Assembly (NCBI GenBank): GCA_902702965.1
Contig: CACRXP010000035.1
Span: forward strand, 106,600-170,599
Length of the DNA stretch: 64,000 nt
Direction: 5' to 3'
Origin: Spirometra erinaceieuropaei
Taxonomy: Eukaryota > Platyhelminthes > Cestoda > Diphyllobothriidea > Diphyllobothriidae
Shown here: piece by piece, positions 33,825 to 44,640 of the stretch
How positions within the stretch are numbered: position 1 is the stretch's first letter
Layout of the letters: every line of letters starts with the position of its first letter
Made by a program: the position numbers and the translations under genes
Notes under the pieces: generated by a model
The model's database searches: none
What the model saw: the letters and a program-made list of their open reading frames with translations, nothing else
What the model was told of the DNA's origin: nothing

Positions 33825-34086
33825 TGTGGTGAGGTACCTGACTAATTTACCTTTGACAATTTAGTCCCATTTCCTTTGACGGCATTGCTTGTTTGAATGT
33901 GACGAGAAACGACACACCTGTCCAACCCGCCTTGCTAGCGTGCTCTGCTGTGGTATTCTGTTGTCAGTTTTCTTAACGTTCTAAAATCTCTATATTATTC
34001 ACTGCTCCGATTTACTTGCTGCATTTAAGGCTAGGGGCTCGTGAGATATAACTCGTTAGTTCGTGAGAACATTACAAATTACGACA
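33825..34086 (+). repeat. 5' LTR
   Basis: 262 bp with TG...CA ends. It differs from the 3' LTR at four positions (in 'gtgacg', 'ctgttg' and 'ttaaggct'). Confidence 0.92.
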
Positions 34087-34087
34087 T

Positions 34088-34104
34088 TGGTGACTCCCGA
34101 CGTT
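34088..34104 (+). promoter_or_regulatory. Primer binding site, tRNA-Trp-like
   Basis: TGGTGACTCCCGACGT begins one base after the 5' LTR. It is complementary to a tRNA 3' end: TGGTGAC then CCCGACGT matches the tRNA-Trp acceptor and T arm with one extra base. CsRn1-type elements are known to use tRNA-Trp. Confidence 0.65.
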
Positions 34105-34229
34105 TACGCAGACTTTATAGCTTTCTGTCATACTGGATAACATTTAACGCACTATTTGCTTGTGAATATCTATTCCATTTACATTTACTTTCCTTACGAA
34201 TTCTGATATTTTGACATCTCTGTCTTATT

Positions 34230-35030
34230 ATGTCTCACTCCGATCAAAAACTTGATGCCCCCGCCCAGTCCCTTCATGCAATCAATTTTACTTTGCCTGA
34301 ATTCTGGCAACACGCTCCAGAACTTTACTTCATCCGCATAGAATCAGCCTTTTATTCTGCCAACGTTACCAAGGAGCTAGCAAAATACCACAAACTCGTG
34401 GAGGTCCTCCTTGCTAGTGTCATCTCTCAAGTTCAGTCCTTGCTAGCTAGTCCTCCTGCAGATGCTCCCTACTCCGCGTTAAAGGCAGAAATCCTCCGAC
34501 TTAATTCTGTGTCTGACCGACAGAGGTATCACCAGTTAATTAAGGAGGAGTCACTGGGTGACCGGAAGCCCTCAGAGCTTCTACGTCGGATGCGTTGTCT
34601 CCTTGGAGACATGCAAGTTGATGATAAATTTGTCAAGGAGATGTTCCTGGAGCGCCTGCCCACAGATGTTCAAACGATCCTGGCGTCCGACTCTCAGGAT
34701 CTCACAGTGTCACACTTGGCTGAGATGGCCGATCGAATGATAGAGGTGCAACGATTCCAGTCACCTTCCGTTGCCCAGATCTCATCCTCATCGTCAGTGA
34801 ATGAGCATTTACTAAAACAGGTGTCGGCCATGGCAGATGAGATGGCCTCTCTTAAAATACAGCTCGCCCGCCTAACTTCCAGTCGCTCACGCAGTCGTCG
34901 TCGTTCTCGTTCGCGACCTCGGACTGCTGATACTTGCTGGTACCACACTAATTTCGGCGTAAAGGCCCGTCGCTGTTCCTCACCTTGCTCTTTTAAGCCA
35001 AAACAGGGAAACCAGTCAGCCAGAGAATAG
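34230..35030 (+). CDS. gag: Gag polyprotein of the gypsy element (266 aa)
   Basis: The ATG at 34230 is the first in the internal region and opens 266 codons to TAG at 35028. Residues 15-110 are the capsid-like Gag segment ([20 protein letters not shown], then [15 protein letters not shown]). Residues 115-150 carry the [11 protein letters not shown] motif common in invertebrate gypsy Gags. Residues 217-231 are Arg/Ser-rich. A Cys/His box of the form C-x2-H-x9-C-x3-C (CWYH ... CSSPC) sits near residues 236-253, the unusual CHCC type of the CsRn1 clade. Gag packages the RNA in cytoplasmic particles. The last 34 bp overlap the pol frame and contain the frameshift signal. Confidence 0.88.
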   Translation: MSHSDQKLDAPAQSLHAINFTLPEFWQHAPELYFIRIESAFYSANVTKELAKYHKLVEVLLASVISQVQSLLASPPADAPYSALKAEILRLNSVSDRQRYHQLIKEESLGDRKPSELLRRMRCLLGDMQVDDKFVKEMFLERLPTDVQTILASDSQDLTVSHLAEMADRMIEVQRFQSPSVAQISSSSSVNEHLLKQVSAMADEMASLKIQLARLTSSRSRSRRRSRSRPRTADTCWYHTNFGVKARRCSSPCSFKPKQGNQSARE

Positions 35031-38000
35031 ATGCGATCGTTTTCTCTGGCTCCTCCGGCTCTGGTCGCACCTTCTATGTTTGCGACACTGCGACTCGCAG
35101 ATGTTTTCTGGTGGACACTGGAGTTCAAATCAGTGTTGTTGCCCCAACTGCAGCTGATCGCCGTTTCCCTAGTCCTGGTCTTCATCTTCAAGCTGCTAAC
35201 TGTTCCCCAATTCCCACTTTTGGCAGTCTGTCTCTCACCCTGAACATTGGCCTTCGTCGGTCATTTACTTGGATCTTTGTGATTGCTGATGTCCCTCATG
35301 CAATCCTCGGCTCGGACTTCCTTTCCGAGTTCGATCTCCTTGTTGACTGTCGACGTGCCCGTCTCCTCGACCGCAAAACCGGTCTGTTCGTCCGTGGACT
35401 AACTCCATTTACTGCCCCCACCATCTTATCTGTCCTGGATACAGATATTGCTAGTCCTTTTCGGCAACTGCTGCTTAGTCACCCCAATATAATTAACGCC
35501 CAGTTTCGCAGTGGTGAAGTTCAACATGATGTTGTGCACCATATCCGCACCTCAGGTCCTCCCGTGTTTGCTCGACCGAGACGACTAGCACCGGAGCGTT
35601 TTCAGGCCGCGAAGGCGGAGTTTGAACACATGCTGCAACTAGGAATAATTCGACCGTCCGAGAGCCCTTGGGCGTCCCCACTGCACATGGTGCCCAAGGC
35701 AACATCAGGCGACTGGCGGCCCTGTGGTGACTATCGCGCCCTCAACAATGCGACCATCCCGGATCGTTATCCAGTCCCTCATCTTCAAGATTTTGCTGGA
35801 GCTCTTTTCGGCAAATCGGTTTTCTCGAAGATTGATCTTGTTCGGGCCTTTCATCAGATTCCTGTCGCTCCTGAGGATGTTCCCAAAACTGCCGTCACCA
35901 CACCATTCGGCCTGTTCGAATTTGTTCGCATGCCATTTGGTCTTCGCAATGCTGCCCAAACATTTCAGAGGTTCGTTGATCGAGTCCTACGTGGTCTCCC
36001 GTTTGTGTACGCCTACATCGATGACCTCTTGGTGGCCAGTCGAAATGCCGAGGAACACAAAGAGCATCTTGCCTTAGTGTTTGACCGCCTCTATCAGTTT
36101 GGCGTGGTCATTAACCCTTCCAAGTGTGTCCTGGGTGTGCCGTCCCTTGATTTTCTTGGTCACCATATCGATGCACAAGGTTTGCGTCCCCTCTCTTCCA
36201 AGGTTGAGTCCATTCGTGACTTTCCTCCACCAACCTCCAAGCGTCAGCTGCAACGTTTCCTTGGCATGGTAAACTTTTATCGCCGGTTCCTACCGAACTG
36301 TGCCGACCTTATGCTGCCACTCACCAACTTGCTCTCTGGTCCCAAGGGTCCCCTTGATTTACGTGGCCACGCGCTGACTGCATTTGAGAGACTAAAGACC
36401 TCCCTTGCTGATGCTACCTTGCTCACTCATCCTGCTCCAGAAGCCCCATTGTCCCTGATGGTTGATGCTTCAACCGTTGCCGTAGGAGCAGTCCTCCAAC
36501 AGCATATCAACAACTCGACACGACCGTTAGCATTCTTCTCCAAGAAGCTTTCACCTGCCGAGACGAGATATAGCCCGTTTGGCCGTGAACTTCTTGCCAT
36601 TTACCTAGCCGTAAAACATTTCCGACACTTCCTTGAGGGTCTTGACTTCACCATTTTCACAGACCACAAACCACTTACATTTGCCATCCGATCCCATTCT
36701 GACAAATATAGCCCGAGAGAGATTTCTCATTTGGATTACATCTCGCAATTCACCACCGACATCCGCCACATTGATGGCCCGAAGAATGAGGTGGCTGATA
36801 TGCTGTCCAGACCCTCACTGTCTTCCCTCCAACTCTCACACCGGATCGATCTTTGTGCCATGGCGGCTGAGCAGCAGCGAGTCGGTTGTCCTGGCGACGA
36901 GTCTGTTAGTGGTCTTCAACTCAGAGACGTTCCTCTGACCACCGGCTCTGGTACCATACTTTGTGACGTCTCAACTCCCTTTCATCGCCCTTTTGTGCCC
37001 GCCTCGATGCGTCGAGCTGTATTTCAAACTCTACATGAACTCTCCCACCCTGGGATCCGAGCCTCTCAAAAGCTCCTCGCGGAAAGGTTTGTCTGGCCTG
37101 GCATGAACAAGGACGTTAAAGCTTGGACTCGGTCGTGTCTAAGCTGTCAGCGCAACAAGGTACAGCGTCACAACAAGTCCCCACCGGGCACTTTCCCCAG
37201 TCCCGACTCACGGTTCAGCCATGTGCACCTGGATGTCGTAGGCCCCTTGCCTCCATCCAATGGTTTCACCTACCTCCTTACCTGTGTCGATCGATATACT
37301 CGCTGGGCTGAAGCTATTCCTTTGCCGAATGTTCAGGCTGAAACCATTGTGAAGGCCTTCGTCAGTCGTTGGGTCGCCATGTTCGGTGCCCCATCCACGG
37401 TTACGACTGATCGTGGTGCCCAGTTTGAGTCGGCTCTCTTCCAAACGCTACTCAATTTCCTTGGCTGCACACGCATTCGGACGACAGCCTACCACCCCTC
37501 TGCCAACGGTATGGTGGAACGTTTCCATCGCCAGCTAAAGACCGCCCTGCGTGCCGTAGAAGACCCAGGAAACTGGTCGGACAACCTTCCTCTTGCACTC
37601 CTCGGCATCCGCGCAGCTCTGAAGTCGGATCTGGGCTGCAGCGCAGCCGAATTGGTTTTCGGCACTACCCTCCGACTGCCAGGCGAGATGATCACCCCAA
37701 CCTCTCGTGGAGCCGACGAGACTCCTGACAATCTTGTGCACCGTTTGCGACAATTTATGCGCTCGCTTTCCCCGGTTCCACCTCGAGCTCCAATGACTGA
37801 GTCTTATGTCGAAAAAGACTTGGACAAATGTACTCATGTGTTCGTCCGGTGTGACCGTGTGCGCCAGCCGCTGGAATCACCATATGAAGGACCGTTCCGC
37901 GTGCTCGCGCGCAACACCAAGACCTTCCGAATTCTTCGCAATGACAAGGAGGACGTGGTCAGTGTCGATCGGGTCAAGGCTGCTGTTGTGGAGGAGCAGC

Positions 38001-38287
38001 CGGACCTGCCACAAGGACAAACATGTGCTGACCCCCTAACCCCTGTTCCTCCATCTTCCCTATCCCCTACTCGTTCACCCTGCCCACTGCCTTGCCCTTC
38101 CCCTCCCTTGCCCTCTACCCCTCCGTCCCGCATACTTCCTCTCCCTACATGTCAACAGCATCCTACTGCAACACCATCGTCCACCACAGCACGCAGTCAA
38201 CCCTCTTCGACTGTACCTCCTGCATACATAACTCGCAGTGGCCGTCACGTTCATTTTCCCGATCGTTTAGTTATCCATTTTTTCTAG
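34997..38287 (+). CDS. pol: Pol polyprotein of the gypsy element (-1 frame relative to gag)
   Basis: This frame opens after TAA (34994-34996), overlaps gag by 34 bp in the -1 frame and runs about 1096 codons. Counting from GTG at 35111, residues 2-4 are the protease DTG. The reverse transcriptase spans about 155-330 with FSKIDL and the catalytic YIDD at 302-305. RNase H follows (MVDAS with D452). Integrase has a zinc site H642/H646/C676/C679 and the triad D708, D767, E803 (35 residues between the last two), then a GPY/F-type end (SPYEGPF). The C-terminus is Pro/Ser-rich. No stop or shift was seen. Expression most likely needs -1 frameshifting, because the frame has no useful ATG before the protease. 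Confidence 0.92.
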   Translation, partial: AKTGKPVSQRIDAIVFSGSSGSGRTFYVCDTATRRCFLVDTGVQISVVAPTAADRRFPSPGLHLQAANCSPIPTFGSLSLTLNIGLRRSFTWIFVIADVPHAILGSDFLSEFDLLVDCRRARLLDRKTGLFVRGLTPFTAPTILSVLDTDIASPFRQLLLSHPNIINAQFRSGEVQHDVVHHIRTSGPPVFARPRRLAPERFQAAKAEFEHMLQLGIIRPSESPWASPLHMVPKATSGDWRPCGDYRALNNATIPDRYPVPHLQDFAGALFGKSVFSKIDLVRAFHQIPVAPEDVPKTAVTTPFGLFEFVRMPFGLRNAAQTFQRFVDRVLRGLPFVYAYIDDLLVASRNAEEHKEHLALVFDRLYQFGVVINPSKCVLGVPSLDFLGHHIDAQGLRPLSSKVESIRDFPPPTSKRQLQRFLGMVNFYRRFLPNCADLMLPLTNLLSGPKGPLDLRGHALTAFERLKTSLADATLLTHPAPEAPLSLMVDASTVAVGAVLQQHINNSTRPLAFFSKKLSPAETRYSPFGRELLAIYLAVKHFRHFLEGLDFTIFTDHKPLTFAIRSHSDKYSPREISHLDYISQFTTDIRHIDGPKNEVADMLSRPSLSSLQLSHRIDLCAMAAEQQRVGCPGDESVSGLQLRDVPLTTGSGTILCDVSTPFHRPFVPASMRRAVFQTLHELSHPGIRASQKLLAERFVWPGMNKDVKAWTRSCLSCQRNKVQRHNKSPPGTFPSPDSRFSHVHLDVVGPLPPSNGFTYLLTCVDRYTRWAEAIPLPNVQAETIVKAFVSRWVAMFGAPSTVTTDRGAQFESALFQTLLNFLGCTRIRTTAYHPSANGMVERFHRQLKTALRAVEDPGNWSDNLPLALLGIRAALKSDLGCSAAELVFGTTLRLPGEMITPTSRGADETPDNLVHRLRQFMRSLSPVPPRAPMTESYVEKDLDKCTHVFVRCDRVRQPLESPYEGPFRVLARNTKTFRILRNDKEDVVSVDRVKAAVVEEQPDLPQGQTCADPLTPVPPSSLSPTRSPCPLPCPSPPLPSTPPSRILPLPTCQQHPTATPSSTTARSQPSSTVPPAYITRSGRHVHFPDRLVIHFF
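35006..35051 (+). promoter_or_regulatory. Programmed -1 ribosomal frameshift signal between gag and pol
   Basis: The heptamer GGGAAAC (35006-35012) lies in the gag frame as G GGA AAC, the X XXY YYZ form of retroviral -1 sites. Five bases later a perfect 10-bp stem forms between AGCCAGAGAA (35018-35027) and TTCTCTGGCT (35042-35051). The loop is 14 nt and holds the gag stop TAG (35028-35030). After slippage the next codon is CCA at 35012, in the pol frame. Seen directly in the sequence; function is inferred. Confidence 0.75.
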
Positions 38288-38332
38288 ACTTGTGCATATC
38301 CTCCGGCGCCGTATCTCGTCGCCCTCCGGTCT

Positions 38333-38342
38333 AGAAGGGGGG
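38333..38342 (+). promoter_or_regulatory. Polypurine tract
   Basis: AGAAGGGGGG lies three bases before the 3' LTR, the expected place for plus-strand priming. Confidence 0.75.
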
Positions 38343-38345
38343 TAC

Positions 38346-38607
38346 TGTGGTGAGGTACCTGACTAATTTACCTTTGACAATTTAGTCCCATTTCCTTTGA
38401 CGGCATTGCTTGTTTGAATGTGGCGAGAAACGACACACCTGTCCAACCCGCCTTGCTAGCGTGCTCTGCTGTGGTATTCTATTGTCAGTTTTCTTAACGT
38501 TCTAAAATCTCTATATTATTCACTGCTCCGATTTACTTGCTGCATTTACGGCCAGGGGCTCGTGAGATATAACTCGTTAGTTCGTGAGAACATTACAAAT
38601 TACGACA
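38346..38607 (+). repeat. 3' LTR
   Basis: 262 bp with the same TGTGG...ACGACA ends as the 5' LTR. The four differences between them imply limited time since insertion (no rate is available to date it). Confidence 0.92.
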
Positions 38608-39230
38608 ATTTTGCGGCCTTCCCGTATGAAGCCTGCGCGCAGGTACTTGGCGCGTTCGTCAGACCGCATTTGGAATACGAAATGCGAGTTTGGCTACCCT
38701 GGATGAAGCGAGGATAACGACGGAAGACAAAACTGATGGACGCTCTAAGGACTCTGTCATACCCGGGAAGACTGATCCAGCTCATCTTGTTCCCTTCATC
38801 CTATAGGCAAACCAGGTACACCCTGCGTGAACATTCAACATTATCTGCAGGCATGATTCAGCTTAATTCGGTATACATAAGGGAACTAGTCAGAGCCTTT
38901 GAAAACACTTTTTAAGACAGACTGAAAAAATGTCCATGTGTGTACGAAAATATGCGGTACATTTTATCAGTTCTTATCAAATAAGTTCGCCCAAATGTGA
39001 GTATTTCCTCGAGGTTACGAACATAAGTCAACCGCGCGGTCGTCTGTACAATGTGAAACGCGAATGTACGCGCCTAGACTAACGGAAGTCTTTTTTCACT
39101 CAGCCGGTAGTTCGACCGTAGAACTCACTCCCAAGTGAAATAGTGACATCAGATACCACTACTGTATTCAGAAAACACTTGGATTGTTTGATTTTTGGTA
39201 ACTGGCGACTCTTACTGCAGGGCTTTCTAC
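38608..39230 (+). pseudogene. LINE D reverse transcriptase, 3' half
   Basis: This resumes the frame interrupted at 33824. GCGGCCTTCCCG (38612-38623) reads A-A-F-P, then GAFVRPHLEY, the conserved 'RPxLEYxxxxW' motif of CR1-type LINEs, then RTLSYPGRLIQLILFP. Later stops and shifts show decay. The join I-R-G-A-F with A-A-F-P-Y-E is in frame once the gypsy element is removed. Confidence 0.7.
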
Positions 39231-39596
39231 AGCCAGCTATGATCTAAATTTCCTGATTTCATTTCCTACGCAATGCACACCTGCACGATTTATGCAAACT
39301 ATTCCCGCAAACTGTACAGACGACTAGATTTTGTGATGGCTGTGCATGAAAAAAACAATTTGGGGCTCGTCCCTTAACCTTCGGAAAGTAGGGCAACTTA
39401 AATTGCAGTTTCACCTTGTCAGACCGTCTTCATTCACAGTGCATGTGCTACTGACAACATTTCAACAACATGTTCGTTTGAACTTGATTTGCCCGCATAC
39501 AGTTTTCAACACGGCCACCAAAGGCACTGTCTATTACGTTAAATATACCACCATAAATGATGCGTTCGAATCTATTTCGGTGCGCTAAAAGTGATG
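39231..39596. other. No gene recognised; likely LINE D 3' flank
   Basis: An 80-codon ORF at 39346-39588 has no motif. Confidence 0.35.
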
Positions 39597-39985
39597 GCAT
39601 GGAGGGTTGCCAACTGACGGGATAACTCGGACCTCGTCGTCAGCCCAGTTGGTATTTGTGTGTTCAGTGGCCGACTGGTGAATCGAGGGTCAGATTACGA
39701 TGGCTCCTTCTTAATGTGGTCTCTATGACGCTCTCACCCGGTGGGATCCGAGCCGCCAGTCTTGTTTCTTGGTTTGGAGCCCTAGTCACTGTATTTCGTG
39801 GACCATTGCCGCGGCGGCACGCCTAAACGCCTGCTTTGGCCGTCACAGCCACTCGCGCCTCTCTCGCCTCCAGTTTTATTGACTGTCATAAAACTAGATG
39901 AAGTTAGAGGGAAGAGAGATTGCGGTGGATGCAGCGCAAGTTTCCGTCCCTGCTTTCAGTCTGCTGTGGATCACACGGGGATATA
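39597..39985 (-). repeat. Dispersed repeat R3 copy
   Basis: Reverse-complement landmarks are 'gcctccagttttattgactgtcat', 'gcggtggatgcagcgcaagt' and 'ctccttcttaatgtggtctc' (each block short). It is the same family as at 9.3, 13.5, 41.8, 56.5, 59.9 and 62.4 kb. Confidence 0.6.
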
Positions 39986-40289
39986 GTCAGTAATGGCAGT
40001 CGAACTGTCGGGTTTGCCTCTGAAACGGTTCACGCGGTAGATGAGCAGGGCCAGTCCAAAAAATTCTTATAGACCGGAAGCTGGCTGTAATAGAAAAAGT
40101 GTGAGACAGTCTGTACCGCTGAAATGAAATGTAAAACTCTTTAGACAGTGCGTCAGGTGTTGCAGCGGCGTATTTTGAAGTCTTGGAGAGGAAAAATGCC
40201 GTAGAAATTTCAGAAATAAATAGGTGACAGCTAAGGTTCTTGATTGGAAAATGAGCAACTCATTTGGTTTGCTGACGACTGCAGGAAAC

Positions 40290-40880
40290 TGACAAATGCG
40301 CCTCACACATATGAAAACACAGATCTGGGTGTATGGCCGGCCAGAAAACTAATGTCACCAGAACACTGTAGGAAGACTGTCCAGAAGGCACTTAATACTT
40401 TATAGTGAATCAGACGAGCAGTTGAAATGTTTCTTCCCAAACATTTCGGAAGAATTTTCAGCGTCTTTGTAAGACACCCACCTGGAATACGGAATGATAG
40501 CAGTTACAAAATGGATGAAGAAGGATATTAACTTACTTGAGCAGGTGCAACGAAAAGCCACGAAGATGGCTGATGGTTTAAAGCATTTGTCGTACAGGGG
40601 AGGTTGGATGTGATTAGCTTATTCCCTTTATCTGATAGGCAATTAAATTACAGTTTACTCTGGACATTCAGGATGGCCCGAGGCCGTGATGGTTCGCCGA
40701 GACCGGAGGACGTCTTTGAGTTTACCGCTTTAAGTTAAATACGCGGCCATCCGAACAAAGTCAAGAGCGAACGCAGGCGTCTAGATCGTTGAAAGTGTCC
40801 CTTCAACCAATGGGATGTCCGAAAATGGAACTCCCTACCAAGTGAGATGGTGACGGGTAACACAATTTGCATGTGAACGG
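40290..40880 (+). pseudogene. LINE fragment G, C-terminal part of a CR1-type reverse transcriptase
   Basis: The plus strand reads TDLGVWPARKLMSPEHC, then HLEYGMIAVTKWMKK, LEQVQRKATKMADGLK and HLSYRGRLDVISLFPL, with frameshifts. It belongs to the same broad group as LINE D, but the two differ at many positions. A trailing 'aatggaactccctaccaagtgag' is the conserved WN-x-LP segment. Confidence 0.6.
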
Positions 40881-41499
40881 ACCTCCACGGCTCTTGAATA
40901 AAAATTATTTTTAAAAAAATTATTATTATGTTTAAAATATGACTTGTTCGAGTAATTTTCGACAAAGACCGACGCTTACAACATGAATACTCCCTGTCAG
41001 CTCTGTAAAACACATTGTCGTATTCAATCTTTCCGTACGAACTAGCAGTGATTATTTACGCTACCTAACTATAAATATTGTGCTCTGAGCTGATCGCGCT
41101 CCAAATGTTTGCAACTCTATTTTGAGTGCGAATATGCAAAATCATTGTTCGCTCCTTCGGCGGTCTGGACAAAGCCTTCTATATTCGCCATATACTAGTA
41201 GTCTGGTCGCATCTCCCCCCATGCTCGGATGGACTCGGTTGAATGAAACTGACCGCATCTGGGTTCCTATCGGCTTGAGACTGGTTTTCAATTTCGGCAC
41301 TTATTTTTCTTATTCAAGGCGATACAGGTCAGTCCTGACCGACCCGCCTAAGTACCATTTTATGAAATCCGTTACACAATGCCATATACTGCTGACATTT
41401 ATTTCGGCCATGTTGATGTCGGACTATATTCCATTTTGTACCGCCACATGCAGGCCAGTCCTCCCTGTTTTTTTCTGATGCTATTTTTCTGAGGGTTTT
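40881..41499. other. No gene recognised; possible upstream part of the LINE tail at 41.5 kb
   Basis: An AT-rich run (40903-40940) follows fragment G. The 118-codon ORF at 41122-41478 has no motif. Confidence 0.3.
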
Positions 41500-41755
41500 A
41501 TTTCTCCTGTTAAATTACTACGATCATTTTTAAATTTTGCTTTGGAGTTTTTTTTTCACCCCTCGTTTTTTTTCATTTTTTTTTCATTTTCATTTTGCTT
41601 AACGGACTTCTAATCTCAAAAACTATGCATTGCACTTTGTGCAGATTTTGTCTACATCGTCTAAAATTTGCATGTAAATTTATTTTTACTTGCTTTGATG
41701 GGACCCCGACGGGTCTTTAATAAAAATAATTGAATTGAATTGAATTGAATAAATA
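41500..41755 (+). repeat. LINE 3' end with TTGAA tail
   Basis: GATGGGACCCCGACGGGTC followed by TTTAATAAAAAT and a (TTGAA)n tail (41731-41752). The same 3' end is present on the opposite strand at 51660-51830 with a different microsatellite tail, so this is a LINE family's 3' UTR. The core GACCCCGACGGGTC is a near-palindrome that can form a short hairpin. Confidence 0.65.
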
Positions 41756-41804
41756 GGGTTATCGAGAGCTCTATCTCTAACTCTTTAAGTTCATGACAGT
41801 TCGA

Positions 41805-42055
41805 CCACGGTTACCTACGATGTCCACCGTATGCTCCACTGAAAGCTGAAGCAGACACAGTGACTTGCGCGTGAATTAGTTTATAATGATTGTGGATCTG
41901 CACAGCATCTGCCACACTCTCTCTTCCCCAATCCCCACTTGGACCCAGTCTCAAGACAGCGCCAGGAAGACCGGAGGTGGGGCGAGGGCGCAGGTGGATT
42001 GCATGGCCGGACCCGCACCAAGACGTGCCACTACAGCCTCTGGTCCACAACATAC
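41805..42055 (+). repeat. Dispersed repeat R3 copy
   Basis: It contains 'acagttcgaccacggttacc', 'gtgacttgcgcgtgaattag', 'tttataatgattgtgg' and 'ggaagaccggaggtgggg'. Confidence 0.65.
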
Positions 42056-43189
42056 ACTTGACTAGGATTTTTCACCAACGACAACAGCAACACCCTAACG
42101 GGGATCAGAAGGACGGGGATGATGACTGGGCAGCCATGCCCACCACCTGCATACCCAGTGGGAGCGTAAGCGCATCTACGGGCAGGGAACCAGATGTCAG
42201 GGAACTTCCAGTGCATACGAGGCTGCAGGAGCCATGGTTTGCTGACACTGACATAGCCCACGCTTTCAGACGTCTTGACCTAGGAGTGCGACACGTGAGA
42301 CTGCGTTTAGCCTGGGTCGTCACCCTTCAAGGTTGGGTAACCGAACAGTCATCGACTGAGAGGCACTGCCCATAAAATACACACATTTACCCACGGATGA
42401 GCCGATCCCTCACAACTGCGTAAGACAGTGGCACATGTTCGTCGAAACACATATATACATACACACACGAACATAACTTAAGGGGAAATCACTGTTTTCG
42501 TCTAGGTTTGGCTATGTAGTGGGCGCATAAAAGAAATAGCTATACATGCGATACTTTGACTGTTCAAAATGATGTTTTGTGCGTTAACGAAAGTAGGTCG
42601 CGTTGCTGACTCACGCATATATGTTTTGGGGCGAAGCTTTCTTTCTTCGTATCCATCGAGCTATTCCTTTCCTCAGGTAAAACCGTAATAAAAAGTCGTG
42701 CTCGTGGCGTCTGGGGATTTGTGTGGGAGTGGTAACAGTTATGAGAACGATGTATGTGCTTGTTAAGCGTAATCCTACGCGTGTGCGTTCATGGGCATCA
42801 GTCGACTCAAAATTTTGCGTCACCCGCTAGTCCCCCATGTCTTGGCTACGCGTTGGAGGTGTTGACTGCTGTATATAGATTTATTCCACGGCGGGTTTTG
42901 GAATATTAAAGGCGCACATCTACAGCAACAACGGTACTGAAAATGAATTAAAGAGCCCGTATTCAAGTCTTTCGGTGGGCTATAAAAAACAATCATGTAA
43001 ATTAGTCAAACGTTAGGCTTTTCGGATTTCTTCATGTCTGTGTATACTGAGGAGCCGGCTTTTGATTAAAGAGCTTACCCCTATCTGCCAAATGAAGCAA
43101 TACAGAATGGTATTACCGACAAAGGCAAGGGATACAATTAAGACGGTAGTCTTCACAACACACACAGTAAAGATGACTTTGAGATAACT
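42056..43189. other. No gene recognised
   Basis: Only a short family-2 SINE scrap at about 43105-43135 (ggtattaccgacaaaggcaa) is identifiable. Confidence 0.35.
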
Positions 43190-44630
43190 ACAGCCCACTA
43201 AATCGCCTGGTCCGGATGGCATACTCAAAAATTCCTAGATGAACTGTCAGAGCAACTGGCCTCTCCGTTATTCAAGATCTTCAAAACATCGGTGGAGGCC
43301 GGGGCTCCGCATACAGATTGAAAGCAAGTCAATATATGCCCCATTTATAACGGTGGCAAGAGAACAGCGCCAAATAGTTTCGGATCAATGAGTCTTACAA
43401 GCACCTGTTGCAAAGTGGTGGAAAAGGTAATAATGACGGAGCTGATGTGGCATCTTGAAAAATGTTGCTCCGTTTGCATCATCATGGATTTTCAAGGGAT
43501 CGATCCTGTCTTACTAACCTGCTAGTGTCCATGGAGAGCCGGACGAACTCAATCGAAAGGGCTCTGTCAGTCGACGCGGTGTACATTGACTTCAGAATGG
43601 CTTTTTATAGCGTTCCACACAGACAACTTATGTTTAAAGTACTTCGAATAGGCGTGAATGGGAGTCTGCTGAAATGGTTAGCCGATTTTCTTACGGGTAG
43701 ATCTTAGAGTTTGCGTACCGGCAACGCTAATTCGGAACGGGAATCCGTTAACAGTAGCAGTCCGCAGGGGAGCGTTTTGGGTCAAAATCTGTTCTTAGTG
43801 TATATGAACGAATGCCTGGCCTGTCTGAACTGCGAGCAGGTAGTGTTTGCTGATGATCTCAAATTGTGGAAATGAATAGAGAAGTCGGATAAATCACTAC
43901 AGTTACAAAGCAACAGTAATATGATGAGTGGTGTCTTAACCTCAACCCTAACAAATGCAACTTATTCAATTACGATCTAGCAACAGGAGGCAGTTAAGAT
44001 TTGAATCTTACTGCTCCAAAGGAAGTTATCAACTCGAAACCATCAGAGTTAAGAGACCTCGGTGTGTGGATAAAGCCAACTCTCAAACGATCGGCTCCCT
44101 GCGCCAAGGTATCAAAGAAAACTATGCGTATCCTAGGCAAGATTAGGAGACTCTTCCTTAATCTTGACGAAGAGCTTTTCGGCCGAGTATTTGGAACATT
44201 TGATTGGCCAACGTTGGAATATTGCGTTTAGGCATGGTGTCCCTAGACGAAACAAGATTACACCCTATTGGGGAACGTACAACAAGAAGCCACCAACCTA
44301 GTCGGCGGATTAAATTGCCTACCTTATGAGAGACGTCCTGAAAAGCTAAAAATATTCCCTCTCACTTATAGACAATACAGATGGGATATGTTCATGGGCT
44401 TTAGGATCGTCTGAGGGCTAAAATAGAATAGGTTTATTATAGCGTCCCTTGGGCACTGTCCAGTTTATTTATTTAGATTATTTGGAAAGGATAATAGGCA
44501 AAGCCTTTGAAAACCCTACTGATTACATGTCAGCTCGTTAGAAATAACTGTACACGAACAAAAAGATTCACTATTAAAACAGTACTTGATTCATTTCAGT
44601 AGCATTGTCTCAGAGAAGATATTTGTGGGG
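43190..44630 (+). pseudogene. LINE E reverse transcriptase, decayed CR1-type
   Basis: The plus strand carries KSPGPDGIL, HGFSRDRSCLTNLL, VDAVYIDFRMAFYSVPH, the SSPQGSVLGQ motif and VFADDLKLWK (catalytic FADD box), then LRDLGVWIKPTLKRS and DWPTLEYCV. Stops and several frameshifts break it. It is related to LINE C at the protein level but lies in the opposite orientation, tail to tail with it. Confidence 0.7.
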
Positions 44631-44640
44631 ACGTGGGGTC

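Larger units (their letters stand above)
33825..38607 (+). mobile_element. Intact CsRn1-like Ty3/gypsy LTR retrotransposon, 4783 bp
   Basis: Two 262-bp LTRs start TGTGG and end ACGACA, bound an internal region with uninterrupted gag and pol, and differ at only four positions (about 1.5%). Order within pol is protease, reverse transcriptase, RNase H, integrase, as in Ty3/gypsy. The Gag C-x2-H-x9-C-x3-C box and a primer site resembling tRNA-Trp point to the CsRn1 clade. The flanks CTTT (33821-33824) and ATTT (38608-38611) fit a 4-bp target duplication with one mutation. All catalytic residues I checked are present, so this copy could be recently active. Confidence 0.9.
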
